A DNA stretch of 64,000 bases from Epiperipatus broadwayi (taxonomy: Eukaryota > Onychophora > Udeonychophora > Euonychophora > Peripatidae): the NCBI GenBank assembly GCA_028023455.1, contig JAQFVV010001032.1, forward strand, positions 1 through 64,000. Reading direction: 5' to 3'. A model generated the notes under the pieces. That model was given only the letters and a program-made list of their open reading frames with translations, was not told the DNA's origin and did no database searches. The position numbers were made by a program, and so were the translations under genes. Every line of letters starts with the position of its first letter. Within the stretch, counting starts at the first letter, position 1. This document shows positions 1 to 11,813 of the stretch, in pieces.

Positions 1-504
1 TAATGAGGACTATTGTGAAATTGACATCTATTACAATAAAATAAATAAACAATGATAAGGATGGGGTACATTTTATCTCACATCACTATCTATTCTAAAC
101 AAGGTAAAATCTACGTCTTGGCATTACAATGTTGGATCTATTAATTCTGTGTTGTTTAAATAAATAGCATGTATTATTAAACTGACAAGTGGTACAATTT
201 TAGATAAGATATAATCTAGTCTTGGAATTTAGAATGTTTAGGTCAATTAACTCAGTGCTATCGAGATAGATGGCATAGACTAGTAAATTGATAAATATTA
301 TAATTATATTGAACATATGTGTGTGTGGGAATGGTCAATCAAACATACATGATAAAACAATTAAGAGGGAATCTTACTTCAACAAAACATTTATTATCAG
401 AAACATTCTTTTACCCACACATTGATGATGATTCAACAATAATTTATGTTGATTACAAACTTGACTAAATAACACTTAGATAAAATAAAATAACATTAAA
501 TTAT

Positions 505-560
505 ACATTGCCCTTGAAGGAAGTTGCCTGGGTTCTTGGGTTCGCACCCGTCTGATGCTA
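505..560 (+). repeat. Possible tRNA-derived SINE fragment (box B-like)
   Basis: The segment is more GC-rich than its surroundings and contains TTGGGTTCGCACCCG. This matches the T-arm and pol III box B of tRNA-derived SINEs (GGTTCRANNCC). No good box A lies at the expected distance upstream, so it is at most a degraded or partial copy rather than a tRNA gene. Confidence 0.35.
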
Positions 561-3500
561 TGACACTTCAAAAAAATTATACAAAATAACACCTAATATT
601 CAAAGGCTCTTCCTCTTATATACTGTTTTAATAACATTTACAATTTTTATCATTTAACTTATTCACAACAAAAAAAATATATAATTCCATATTCATATAC
701 TAATATTCATATCATGTATTCCCATTCTGTGCTCTTAATAAACTAAGAAAAATGGTGTCAAACAACCAATTAATATCATTCAAATTATTTCCATATGCCT
801 CCAAATCTATATCTGTTATATGAGAATTAGGTAATAACTTTATTAAAACTAGCCTTGAATTAAATAAAATTTTGTAATACAATATTACATTTATACCAGG
901 AGTGATGAATTACCAACAATAATAATGAATGAAATAATGATAATATGTAATATGATCTGAAATAATTACTCAGAACTTACAATTACAGTGATGGTTTCTT
1001 TCTATATCTTTAGGTTATCATATCTCCGATTAGGTGTACATTTATGAATTCATAATCACGACACATTTTATTGATTATATTTCCATCGGTTGGCTTGTGG
1101 AATGAACAAACTTCGCAATACGGATGGCACAATGGAGCTAATCACTAAATCATAAGTCTAACTTCAAGTATGTTAACATACAGAAATCACTAAATATTTA
1201 TCTAAAATAACTCAACATATATTGTGTGATAATAAATATGTGGAATGGAAAAGGAGATGGAAATAATATCAAATAAATATTTATATACATGCACGTGGGG
1301 ATTAACAACAACTCCAAACATTGATTTAATTCATCAATCTAGTAACTATCAACTCCTCTAACACAAATGGTGTGGAACTTAGCCTACTTATCCTGATTAA
1401 ATGAAGCATCTATCACTTTCCCTTTAAGAAACATAATTACCATATTGCATACTACCAAATAAGAAATACTACCTTCCACAGCTCAATAGACAAACAAATA
1501 AAATGAACATTACTCAATCCGAAAGATCATGATCATCATCTCAATTACCTCTTCACTCAAAGGGCATCTAACACATTTCATATAGAACATATCCATAATA
1601 GACAAATCTCTTAAATTTTTACAATCTTTAGTCATAGTACCAGCAGCAACTGATAAGAAATAAATAAGCATAAATTTAACTCTTATACAATATATTTTGA
1701 TAGTGAACACATGTGAATGTATGATCTTGTATGAAATATTCTCTTTAAATCACATCAGATAATATTAGCATTATCTAGATTATGAATGAGTCTAATATCT
1801 TTGAAAAATTATAGAAATTCAAATTAGTGTAAATACTATGAAATAAGTTTAACCATTCAGCAATACTGGCCTAAATGTTTTCATGTATCTGTTTGCACTA
1901 TTACTAATTAATGAATAATGATAAAGCATCTAATTTTGCACTAATAATATGAGCACCTGAATATATAAAATTTACATAATATAACAAAAGAAATATTACT
2001 CATTTTGTATAATTTATACCAAAATCTTGGCAACGTTCTAGAGGGAGATTTACATATAAGTAAATAATAATAATAAACCAAATTAATGTCAAATTAAACA
2101 TAAAAGAAAATAACTAAATACATCTATAGATCTATCATATATCAAACCTTCTGCCATTAAAATAAAAGTTCCTTTTCTTTTTATTCTTATTTTAGTTTTT
2201 TTTTTTTTTCGGTTCATACTTGAAACTTTAAATAAGTGAAAATGCACACATAGCTCACAATGATAAGATGAATAACTTGAACATTAACGCATATAAATAT
2301 TATCCCTGCAGGTTAGACATAAATTTGGCAAAAGCAGAAATAACTTCCAATGTTCTTAGGATTTCCTAATGGATGTTATAAGAAACTTTTGCAAGTATTT
2401 GGATCTATTTATTATTTTTTTTATAAGCTCTGTTTTGTCTAAATTCCAACATTTAATACATTTTTAATGCTAATCAAAATCAAGGTTACTTAATAATCCA
2501 TGTTTATATCCTTCTGGTAAATAATTATCAAGTATTGTCATGCATTCTTTCACTCCTACATGAGTATGAATGGTTAGGTAATTTAATGTACATAATTATT
2601 AAAATAATGTAGAATACTAGCATGTATAATTTTACCATTTCAGCCTTTTTTCTTACACAATAAAATAGGAAATTTATTAAATAAGAGTCACTCAAATATC
2701 CCATTACATAGTCCAGCATAAAAATTTTAATTCTTCTTATTATTAATACTTTACATAATTCCAATGTCAAACTATTTATTAAAAACACGTTATAATAAAT
2801 TTCCATTAGTGATTTTTCTAAATAATATCTATGCAATATGAATAAAATAAGTTCAAATTGTTAGTTGATAAAAATCAGAAACTGGTGTATCTCTGAATGT
2901 TTAGCCTTCCATTTTAGAAAATATTATCTGGTGTCCTTCAAAATTATATGTTGGCATTTAATCTTGAGTAGTATAGAAGAAGTTTCCTTATTAAAGAGAT
3001 AGTGAGGAATCCAATGAAAATGTTAAATTCACTTGTTTTATTGTATTTACTTTTTGAAAATTATTCTACTTTCTCTAAAATTGTTTTCTGAAGTCTTCTG
3101 CAAAACTTTTTTGAAGTGTTCTGTAAAACTTTTTTTTAAGTCTTCTATAACTTAGCTGCCTCTCTTTTTTTTTATAATGAGCTTAACAATATGTAAGAAT
3201 TTTTTTTTGCTTGTGAAAATGTTAAGAATAGAGTTTTGAAATAAATAAAAAATTAAGTTACAAATATAAATCAATAAAAAAAATAACCTTTACATTTTCA
3301 AATGAAGAATTTTGTGCAATTAATAAATAATAAATAAAAAAAATCATATCAACTAATGATGTGTGTGTGTGTGCATCTGTCTTTCCATTAATCCAGAAGT
3401 CTACTAATGACTGAGTTATTAGCAATTTTTATGGCAAATAAATAATGCTATTGCAAGATGGATATTTTGAGTGATGATCAAAAATATGAATGAAGTGTGA

Positions 3501-3824
3501 AATGTAAGATGATGCGAATAGACATGCACCCACACATACAAGTTAGATCTTGGATTGGCAATATACAGTAGGTTAGAAACTTAATGAATAAACATTTATT
3601 GTGGCCTTATAGATAAACAATACTTATTCCCACTATTAGATATACATAAAGGAAAAGGAATTTTAATGATTAGTACACCATAACTAAGATCCTGATAACT
3701 TTTCAGCCAAATTTAAAACATTAAGTTATACTACAATTCATTTTTTTGTCTTATTAGCTACCCCTGATCACTGTTGGCACAATGTGAACTTCCCACATTT
3801 CTTCAAGGTACCAATTTGGAAGGT

Positions 3825-3826
<2 letters not shown>

Positions 3827-3857
<31 letters not shown>
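3827..3857. repeat. AT dinucleotide microsatellite
   Basis: About 30 bp of uninterrupted alternating AT. Similar short runs occur at about 25,091, 46,294, 52,102 and 54,993, so it is a common background feature of this genome. Confidence 0.85.
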
Positions 3858-3861
<4 letters not shown>

Positions 3862-4251
3862 CGGTATATAAATATGCCGTTACATTAATTTAAAATAAAA
3901 TTTGCAATGTTATGAAATAAAAATAAAATCTATTAAAAAACTAAAAGCTAAAATGTTTGTTCATGGTATATATATTTGCACAGATGCAAAACTTTAAAAA
4001 TATTTTTTTTTATAAATAAAAAAAAAAGTATTTGAACGTACTTTTTTATAAAAAAATACAAGATTTAAATATAAAAATATTTTAATAAAGAAATAACGTA
4101 AGTAAAAATAAAAACAGATATTAATTAATTTCTGTAATTTGTAAATGGAAATGATTGTTTATTAATTGAAAAGCAAGCTAGCCTTGGGGATCTTGTGTAA
4201 TTAAAAAGTCAGATGAAAATTAGATAAGAGAATAAAGAAAAATTAGCTTGA

Positions 4252-4542
4252 CCAATGGAAGCACCATGCCTCAGCCTGGACCCCAATGAAAAGGATGGAC
4301 TAGTGACGTTTTGTTGGTTGAATCTGTGTGGATACTATAAAAAGAGAAATATAGTTTTTCTGAAAGTTTCCAGCTTGCTTTTATGAGAAGGGCGATAGGA
4401 TGCACATATTGCTCTCTCACTTATCTCAAATGAAATGACTGTAATACCAGGATTGTTCCAGCTAAGGCTGCCTTCAGATAGACCAGGTTTCAAATAAAGA
4501 CTGTGGAAATTAAACACCAGGAACCGGGAGCTCTTCTGCCGT
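4252..4542 (+). promoter_or_regulatory. Candidate pol II promoter and first non-coding exon
   Basis: A CCAAT box at 4,252-4,256 (ACCAATGG) is followed 80 bp later by a strong TATA box (CTATAAAAAG, 4,335-4,344). The next 200 bp is less AT-rich than its surroundings and ends in a consensus-like splice donor (CTGCC|GTAAGC, donor GT at 4,541-4,542). The order and spacing suit a first exon starting near 4,365-4,370. No long reading frame follows, so any exon would be mostly 5' untranslated. A transposon promoter is an equally good explanation, since the window is full of such elements. Host versus element origin is inference. Confidence 0.35.
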
Positions 4543-4789
4543 AAGCTATATGAACTGAACAATTGTTAAAATCATAAAATTAATTAAGAACTTTCATCAA
4601 GAGTTGACAAGTTTAATAAACAAACTAACCTAAATTTTGAATGGACTTTTATCTGACTTTAGTAAGTTTTTAGATCAATTAATAATGTTTAATTTTATAT
4701 GTTTTGCATTTGATAAAAATCATTTCCATTTTTTTTCTTATTGTATAAAGTATTTAAATGCATGAAATTTAAGTTGGGTATAGACATTG

Positions 4790-5895
4790 CATAGATTCAT
4801 TAGCGATTAATTATGTTGTGGTTTTCATATTTGATTAGAATATATAGGTCATCGATGTCGATGTGGTATCTTATGATGAATGCCATTGGGTTTCTTGTAT
4901 TCCCTCTGCAATTGACATTAGCAATAACTTTGTATTTTTGATCGGTTATGTTTATTTTGGAATGTTTTTAACCATGGAATCTATGCAGCCGATCTATACT
5001 CAACATTATAAAACAAATTTTATAAAATCCATCTGTGCGAATGTATCTAAATGTGAAATTTAAATCGGGCATGAATGGCTATATAGATTTGTAAAATTAT
5101 ATTAATTAATTAGGGGAGGGTAATCTTGGGTTATTTGTTTCATAGTTAAATTAGGTCAATGGATTGGATATATTGGTGTAATTAGTAGATCTAATATGAG
5201 ATTCGCTACGGGCAGAATCACTGTATATGCCACACACTTCCATTTTGACTACGGATGGGATCATAAGCCAGCAAAAAGAACTGCTATTCCTTCCTATGGA
5301 GTTTTCTTTTTTATTGTTCTTCTTGCCCAACAGACATCACATTCCTGTTTTGGGTGAGAAGCAATTTCTTCTCTTAACCCTGCTATTCAGAGGTACATTC
5401 CTGACAGTATGATTTTTGTGTTGCCGTATTCGTGTTACATTGAATACATCAATATATCAGATGGATTGATGCCGATTTGACTGCAAACTTTTGGCCTAAG
5501 GTTAAATCAGAAATAGAATTTGTTTTTTTTCAAATACAATCTATGTAGTCTGTTCATACTTGACACACTAAATTAAAAATTAATATTAAAATCCCAATAA
5601 TAAATGTTGTTCCTCAAAATTTAAAAATGATTTTATATGTGCGTAAATAAATATTTTTATGTGTTAATTTCTGGCAGTGTCTTTTATGTTTTTATATTTA
5701 CGATATAAAGTTATATTTTATTATCTCTGCTACTCCCTGAGCTAGTGACAATGGGCTAACAGTCTAAATATTTAAATAAAGTGGAATCTTAACAGCACGT
5801 ATTTGCCTACTTTATAAATTTTTCTACGCTCAAATGCCTAGATGGCGCCCTTGTAGTGAAGATGTCATAGACTTCTGTCTCCACTTCCTTTTGGA
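4790..5895 (+). repeat. Interspersed repeat family R1, copy 1
   Basis: Several blocks align in the same order with 62,155-63,605. One shared block is the GTTTCATA-TTAAAT stretch near 5,138 and 62,185. Another is the TACATTCCTG block (5,393 and 63,085), which ends in ATCAGTAAATCAG-like sequence. A third is the TGAGCTAGTGAC block (5,738 and 63,493), followed by a terminal block near TGGCGCCCT / TGGCACCCT (5,843 and 63,589). A related block around ATCTATGCAG at about 4,978 may be part of the element or a partial tandem copy. No coding capacity is visible, so it looks non-autonomous. The family is unrecognised and the ends are approximate. Confidence 0.55.
5835..5849 (+). promoter_or_regulatory. 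CTCF-like motif inside repeat R1
   Basis: TGCCTAGATGGCGCC matches the published CTCF core consensus (CCASYAGRKGGCRSY) at about 12 of 15 positions. The second R1 copy has a weaker version near 63,580. Binding is not shown by sequence alone. Confidence 0.25.
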
Positions 5896-5899
5896 TCGT

Positions 5900-7740
5900 T
5901 ATATATATTTTTATATATATATTAAGGGAGTTACTTCATGAAATATAGCAAATAGTGAGTCACAATTATTAGATATTTATCGTAGACCTGTTTGTTCTGA
6001 TAATTTTAGTTAATACAATTCAGGATAAAGCCATTATCTGTATTGTATTTCCCATTGAAAATAATAGTGATTAATAAAATGAATATTAAATTCATATTAC
6101 TAAATGGTGTGAACCAGAATTTGCTACCCACAGGTTTGATGGCAACTATATGTCCATCACTGGTTAGATTAAAAAGAAAGAATAAACATTTATGTTAAAA
6201 TTGGGGATATGCCCATTACAATGCACCCAACATGGGGCTTCAAAAAAAGGACCATGACTGAGTAGGAAGGAAAATAAATAAAATAAAGCAATAAAATAAA
6301 ATCTGAAATATAGAAAAGACTACATAAGAAATATGGAGAAAGGGAGTGAGTTTCAGATAAATAAACAGAGAAGAAACAGCAGGCAATATACTTTGGAGCT
6401 GGGTAATGAGTTCAGTATGTTATTAATTAACAGATAAAAAGAAATTATAAGTAGAAATAATAAAAAGGATAGGGGGAAGTAAGTCAAAAATGGAATTAGT
6501 AAGCATTTGTAAAATAAAGTAAAAAATACATAAAAACAGGATCACAAAACAAACAGAAAATGGATCAAGATATTAAAGACAATAAAAAAGAAACAAGGAT
6601 AATGGGGTTTATGGTAAAAAAATTTAGGAACTTGAGGAAAGAATGGATTTAAAGTTTGGAGAAATACAAAGAAAGATTAATATTATATTAAAAAGCAAGA
6701 TAAATATGATTTAAAATTGTGGCATTGGAAAACACAAAACAGGAAGGGAAGAAGATAAACTAGAAAGAAACAGCAACACTAGTGACATAAAAGAACAGAA
6801 AGAGATGGAAAAGATGATTTTATTTTTATGAAATGAGGGCTTATCCATGAGGGATAATATGGTAGGACACCAACACTTCATAAGAAGAGGCTTTCTAACA
6901 CAGAATAGCATAAATCAGTTCTTAAATGTTAGGACAATGAAAAAATAGGGCAAGGCACTTCTCAAGCATCTAAAGAGCCTTCAAAAATATTTTGCTATTA
7001 ACCTGATGCCAGATGAGAGCTAATTAGCAATCACATATAGTAATTTGTGTGAAAATGTACAGTCATGGTGGGACTTGCTGTTCCATCAATCTGGAACTTT
7101 CTGTGAATACTAAGAAGTGGTTAGGGACACCTTTTGGTCAGAGGAGCATCAGGAGATGTTAAGGTATACAATACAGAAAAAATATATAGTGGATAGCTCA
7201 ATTTTTCCAGTATCAAGAATGAGTTTGTGGACCTGTCAAAATAGTACAGTGAAATCTGCTCTTTAAAGTCAAGCAGATGATACTGGAAAATGGAACAAGA
7301 TCAATTGAGAAGGTAGCACACTTAGTGAACATTATTGATATAACCCCTCCAAGATTATAATAAGAAGATAGACTGGGAAAATGAAGTTAGAGGTGGTCAG
7401 GCCTTGGAAATCCCCAAAAATGACCATTACAAAAATTGCTAATAACCAATCATTAAAATAATTTTTTTTCTTAGTATGTGTATGCATGTTACTGATTATA
7501 TCAATTAAATTAATTATTTGTGTGCATGCAGTCTTTGTATTCATTAGTCAAGTCAAATATTTAGATCATATAGGATTAGAATTAAACCTAAAAAGAAGAA
7601 AAGGATTGTTGTAGAGTCAGGTATATAATTAGATGGAAAGTCAAACACTGGATTTTAATTGTCAAAATTTGTAAAAATCGAGCAAAAGGTAGCAAATAAA
7701 TTAACATTTCAGAGCCATCAAAATAAGGTAACCCCATTTT
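5900..7740. other. AT-rich and purine-rich non-coding stretch
   Basis: The part at 6,240-6,680 is markedly purine-rich on the + strand (runs of A and G with few C). The part at 7,040-7,450 is more balanced in composition and could be decayed coding DNA of a retroelement lying upstream of the LTR-like edge at 7,755. I could not match any conserved domain in it. Confidence 0.5.
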
Positions 7741-7754
7741 GAAGGCTTTCTAAT

Positions 7755-7830
7755 GGGGGGATATTGTAACAGGAACCAGTTCTGAATTCTGTTATAAGGG
7801 CTGATTACTTATCACAAAACCTTTACCTAA
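7755..7830 (+). mobile_element. Possible 3' LTR edge with polypurine tract
   Basis: A G6 polypurine stretch in AATGGGGGGATAT is followed at once by TGTAACAGGAACCAG. PPT then TG is the arrangement at the inner edge of a 3' LTR in Gypsy-type LTR retrotransposons. No matching 5' LTR, integrase or protease was found in the window, and the right end of the LTR is not visible. It may be a relic or a chance match. Confidence 0.3.
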
Positions 7831-9010
7831 ATTCAGCACACATGTACATACATGGTCAACATAAAACCAACATACATATATATGGAAATATAGATATTTT
7901 CTTTTTAAATTATAAATATTATGAGAGGACATTAAAGTTAAAATAATAATAATTTGTGTTAATAATATATAAAATCTAATTTGGAAATTTACTGAATGAA
8001 CACTTTTTTTAATTATCACTGTAATAAATCTGGAATTTGGAAAGATGCTTTCTGTATATATTTCTTTGTTTTGTTTATTAATCTTTCCACTAATATATCT
8101 CCAAATTTTTCAAAAATCTATACTTATAGTAAAAGGTTATTTTTTCCTGCCTTTATTTAAATTTTGTAATCGTACAAAAGAGAACGGTTGTAAATGTACA
8201 AAAATAGTTAGTTTTGGTTAAAGCAGAAAAAATTTTGTTTTAAGCCAATCTGATAAATAGTAAGAATGCAAATGAAATTGAAATATCAGATTAAAATTGA
8301 TTTGATTGTGAGCTGAAATATTTGTATTTTTTTAAATGTTATTTATTAAAGTAATTGATTAAAGGAAATGTAAGAAAAAGAAAAGATTCGAGAAGATTCA
8401 GTGCATTTAAGTAGGAGAGGGGGGGATATAAAAAGGATAGAAAAAATAAATTGTTAAGCTGCCAAAAGGGAAAATGAGTAAGAAACTGAAGAAAATTAGT
8501 GATATGAATAGAGTAGGGTAAAGCCAAAATGTTTTGGACTTTTACCTAGTATCTCATAAATGTAAATCATTAGAATTCTTGCTGCCTGCCTATCACCATA
8601 AACTATTGTTTTAAGGATATCTGCTGAATTCCATAGGAAATCTTAGATGTGACCTTGAAACTAAAGACTGGACAACAAGAAAAGAAAACAAAAAATGAAC
8701 TGTTTATGACAAGGCATGCAGCCAATCTTCTAAATGTAAGCTTACCAACATGCAATAATGTTATCCATTCCTGGGAACAAATGTATTATATTTTTTTTAG
8801 TGCTTTCTGTCTATCAAATGTGTCCTCATTGTAATAATGAAAGAACTTATATATATAATCATTACATTAATTTAAATTGTTAGAGCATATTGTACAATTA
8901 TTAAATATTTCTAAATAAATTTAAAAAATCTGGATGTACATCTTATAATATACATGTAATTATTTTATAGTTTATAATCGCTTACTTATATAATGCTTAT
9001 GTGTGTGAAT
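7831..9010. other. AT-rich non-coding stretch
   Basis: Only short frames and homopolymer runs are present. No repeat family shared with the rest of the window was recognised here. Confidence 0.6.
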
Positions 9011-9017
9011 TTAGGCC

Positions 9018-9118
9018 AAATTCATATGGAATAAAACCTCTAGTTTCAATTGATTTAATTAACATAAGATAATCCAAATTGTAATCATTACATGTAACTC
9101 GAATATTCAAGAATTTTA
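9018..9118 (-). repeat. Inverted copy of PLE 5' end
   Basis: The reverse complement of this block matches 9,188-9,288 over about 100 bp with scattered mismatches, including exact shared runs such as GGATTATCTTATGTTAATTAAA. The two arms are separated by about 70 bp. Inverted or partly tandem 5' copies are a known feature of Penelope-like insertions. Confidence 0.8.
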
Positions 9119-9187
9119 TGGAATTGTATTTCTCTTCAATTATAACTCACTTTATATTTTTAATCTGATTTAATTCATTAAATAAAT

Positions 9188-10003
9188 TGAAATTCTTGGA
9201 TATTCAAGTTACACATAATGATTACAGTTTGGATTATCTTATGTTAATTAAACCAATTGAAACTAGAAGTTTTATTCAATATGAGTCACATGTACCTATA
9301 TGTCATAAGTTGTCTGGATTGAAATCATTCTTATTTCGAAATGAAAAATTGTGCAAATATTCTAGTGATAAAATAAAAAATGTACATTTATTTGTTAACG
9401 ACTTGTTAAAAATTGCTTATTATAAAAATGCTATTACTAATATTATTAAAAAATTTAAAATGAATCAACAATATAATAAAATTAAAAATAAAAATAATAT
9501 CAAAATGAAATGGATTTTAATGCCATTTATATGAGATGAGAAGGTCAAGTTTATTAGGAGAATTTATAATGGTTTGTGTCATATTGCTTTTTTCTCAACA
9601 AATAATATAAATAGATTACTTAATAACTCTAAAATTCAAAATTTAAAGTTTAATCAAAAATCTATTATATATAAATTGATATGTGGATGTAGCTTACAAT
9701 ACATCGGTGAATCTAAGTGTACATTTGAGAAGAGAATAAAAGAGCATAGGCTTTTATATAATACAATTCAAAAAGAGAAACAATATAGGTGTAAATAAAA
9801 CTTCATCATCTGTTATATTTGATCATAATAAATGTTGTCAATATGGATTTAAATTTGATTATAAAAATATGAAAATTATTCAAATTGAACGTTGTCATAA
9901 TAAACATAAAATAAAAGAGGCTATGTTGATTTCAAGAAATCGTCAAATGTTAATGAATCACCAGTCATCAAATGTTAAGATAACAGAATTGTGGGAAATC
10001 TGA
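9188..10003 (+). pseudogene. PLE reverse transcriptase C-terminus plus GIY-YIG endonuclease, frameshifted
   Basis: The first open frame (to 9,534) begins at FLDI, a conserved block near the end of the PLE reverse transcriptase. It continues through a CHKLSGLKSFLFR-like stretch typical of the thumb region. The second frame (about 9,540-9,796) holds YKLICGCSLQYIGES, a GIY-YIG signature, followed by KRIKEH. After a stop at 9,796-9,798 a further frame runs to TGA at 10,001. It carries DHNKC and an R...KEAMLISRN block that fits the rest of a GIY-YIG nuclease, including a plausible catalytic glutamate (KEA). In the family the RT copies the element and the nuclease nicks the target. Here at least two frame breaks and the 5' truncation make it a relic. 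Confidence 0.75.
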
Positions 10004-10214
10004 ATTGAACTATGGGTATTGTTAAAGGTTGTCTCGTTTTGATTATTCAATGTTATATAGTTGATAAAGACTACAAAATTTATAGTCAAAAGTACTTTCA
10101 AAAATAATATTATGTAAATTTTACTGTATTTTGATATATATATTGATTTGTATATTACATATATTGTGGAACGAATACAGATATCAAACTTAATTTATTA
10201 CATAAATATATTTA

Positions 10215-10222
10215 TTTATTTA
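10215..10222. repeat. Target-site duplication, left (TTTATTTA)
   Basis: This 8-bp TTTATTTA directly abuts the left inverted repeat, and an identical 8-mer abuts the right one at 20,696-20,703. Merlin elements make 8-9 bp duplications. The sequence is low complexity, so a chance match is possible. Confidence 0.65.
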
Positions 10223-10295
10223 GGTATTTGTAAACTATTAACTGTGCAGCCTTTGGTGGCACTGTTTCTAGTTAAAAACAGAGCGATATAACATT
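10223..10295 (+). repeat. Left terminal inverted repeat
   Basis: It begins GGTATTTGTAAACTATT. The reverse complement of 20,623-20,695 matches it at roughly four bases in five, with exact blocks GGTATTTGTAAACTATT, CTGTTTCT and TAAAAACA. Confidence 0.8.
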
Positions 10296-10826
10296 ACCGG
10301 GCCACTAGATTTTTTTTTTACCTAATAGATCGTATTTTGACATATGGCTGTAATTTTTTTTCTTTTTAATATATTGTTGTGGTTTGTTTTGGACATAATT
10401 ATTTTTTTTTTTGATTTTCATTTGATAAATTTAAAACTATAATGGACACTTTGACCTTTTTTTTTGGATCTCAAAAGTACATAATTTTTGACATACACCT
10501 TTATTGGGGGGGGGGTCCATTCTAAATCTACTGTTTCTTTTTTACAGATGTCTTTTTTTTTTGTTTTGGATTCGATACATTTCAAAGTATAAGGGACAGT
10601 TTTAAATTTTTTTGGAATATCTTAAATATACACAATCCCTTTTTTTGTTATTTAAAATTAGAATCGACACTTTCTTTTTGAATTTGTTAAAAATGCAGGG
10701 GTTTGCTGTTGATTGATTTAGCAAAAAAAATTCAAACCTGGCCAACAAACTCCGCCTCAGATGTCCGTATTTGCTTATAAATGAAAAAAATTGTTTGGTA
10801 TTTTATCTTACATTTATAAATACGAG
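10296..10826. other. Left interior of the Merlin-type element
   Basis: T-rich sequence with long T runs and a G10 run (about 10,506-10,515). A short GCCAACAAACTCCGCC block near 10,742 resembles GTCCAACAAACTCTGCC in the right-hand duplicated segments (near 19,070 and 19,900). This links the two sides of the element across the LINE. No gene is visible. Confidence 0.55.
10806..10824. repeat. Candidate LINE target-site duplication, left
   Basis: TCTTACATTTATAAATACG matches TCTTAGATTTATAAATACG at 18,649-18,667 with one difference. On the minus strand the left copy follows an A-run directly after the LINE 3' end, as a target duplication should. The match also extends into the adjacent T-run on both sides, so the two copies could instead be pre-existing units of the local tandem repeat. 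Confidence 0.5.
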
Positions 10827-11164
10827 TTTTTTTTTAAAAATATATTTATTGACATTATAAAATTGTACAGATGCATAATAAAAACACTTTGTTAATGTTG
10901 GCTCATCCATTGCTGGCGTTGGTCTGGAAAAAGTATGCAAGAGCCATTCTCCGCACTAGCAGGTTATAAAAAAATGAGCAGATACGTACTATTTAGTTGG
11001 CATTGCCCACCCCTGCCAGTGCAAAGAATGACCCAATAATGCTAACTTATCAGCTGGGATAGATGTAGTATGAAATCAATGCCCCTCTAGAAGAATCTGA
11101 CATGTTGCAACACAGACTACTTCTTCTACAATACACTACAATGTGGATATATCGGGTCCAAAAT
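10827..11164 (-). other. LINE 3' untranslated region and A-tail
   Basis: This is the sequence between the ORF2 stop and the A-run. On the minus strand a polyadenylation signal (AATAAA, near 10,846-10,851) lies just before the tail of about nine A residues. No reading frame continues here. Confidence 0.7.
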
Positions 11165-11813
11165 TCATGTAGAGTCTGTAGGCCATACTAGTAGGCTCCA
11201 TGTATTGTTAAACAAAAATCTAGAGGATAGTATCTTATCCTTGTCTTGAAGAGCTTTGAGCTTATCGCAAAATATAGCATTGGGATCCGGTGTTGGTTGT
11301 GTGAACTTTGTCCTGCACCTTGTGTACCAAAAAGCATATGTCAGGAAGATTGATAACCTGATTACTGTAAAGTCTCCAGAGAAGAGACAACCCCTGATGT
11401 CCAGGATTTTATCCACTGCTATAATGCAGTGTTGAGAGATAATTCTTCGAATACTGTTATAGCCTGGACATACATTTAAAAGGTGATTAAAGGACTCCTC
11501 TCCTCTAGAACAGGCATGACAAATAGGGTCTATTTTATTTAGAAACCGTTTGTAGTATAAGAATGTATTAGTTGGCATGGAATCCATATTCACCTTAATC
11601 AGATAATCCAAAAGTTTGGGCTCCAGTAGCAGATATTTAAATATTGAGGTGATTTTATGATTGCTGCACCCTAGGTGAGCATAAATAACTGTATTAACAG
11701 GATTCAGCAGGCAATGTGCCTGCCAGATGTTGATTTTATTATTAAACCCTGTTATTGAGTGCCCGATGTATAGAGATTGTTGTTTAATAATGGTGTCAAG
11801 CCATGTGTGTTTA
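11165..11813 (-). CDS. LINE ORF2 C-terminal part with CCHC motif
   Basis: This frame carries on from the main ORF2 frame after a break in a run of seven G (+ strand 11,815-11,821). Read from that point it is open to the stop at 11,165. It contains CHACSRGEESFNHLLNVC, a C-X2-C-X8-H-X4-C motif like the zinc-binding domain found after the reverse transcriptase in many LINEs (zf-RVT). A methionine at 11,611 is internal and unlikely to be a real start. The protein end falls at KDKILSS...WPTDST just before the 3' region. The domain probably binds RNA or DNA during target-primed reverse transcription. Confidence 0.75.

Larger units (their letters stand above)
1..4200. other. AT-rich non-coding stretch
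   Basis: Strongly AT-rich sequence with frequent short poly-A and poly-T runs. I see no convincing exon on either strand: the open frames are short, rich in F/I/L/K/N, and show no domain. It holds a short TG run near 3,360, an AT-dinucleotide run at 3,827-3,857 and one tRNA-like box B near 540. No other feature is supported. Confidence 0.7.
9018..10191 (+). mobile_element. Truncated Penelope-like element (PLE)
   Basis: The segment combines an inverted copy of the element's own 5' part (9,018-9,118), the end of a PLE reverse transcriptase, a GIY-YIG endonuclease (coding part 9,188-10,003) and an AT-rich 3' region. The 3' region ends in ACGAATACAGATATCAAACTT (10,170-10,190 region). The same 20-mer, with an inverted copy of 3' untranslated sequence, recurs at 25,141-25,222, which supports this being the element's terminus. 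The element is 5'-truncated: upstream reverse transcriptase motifs, including the catalytic YADD, are absent. It ends about 30 bp before the left terminal repeat of the Merlin-type element. Confidence 0.75.

Noticed and set aside
10806-10835. The 19-bp repeat as a certain LINE target duplication
   Set aside because: Kept only as a candidate: the similarity continues into the T-runs on both sides and lies in a tandem repeat, so older repeat units explain it equally well.
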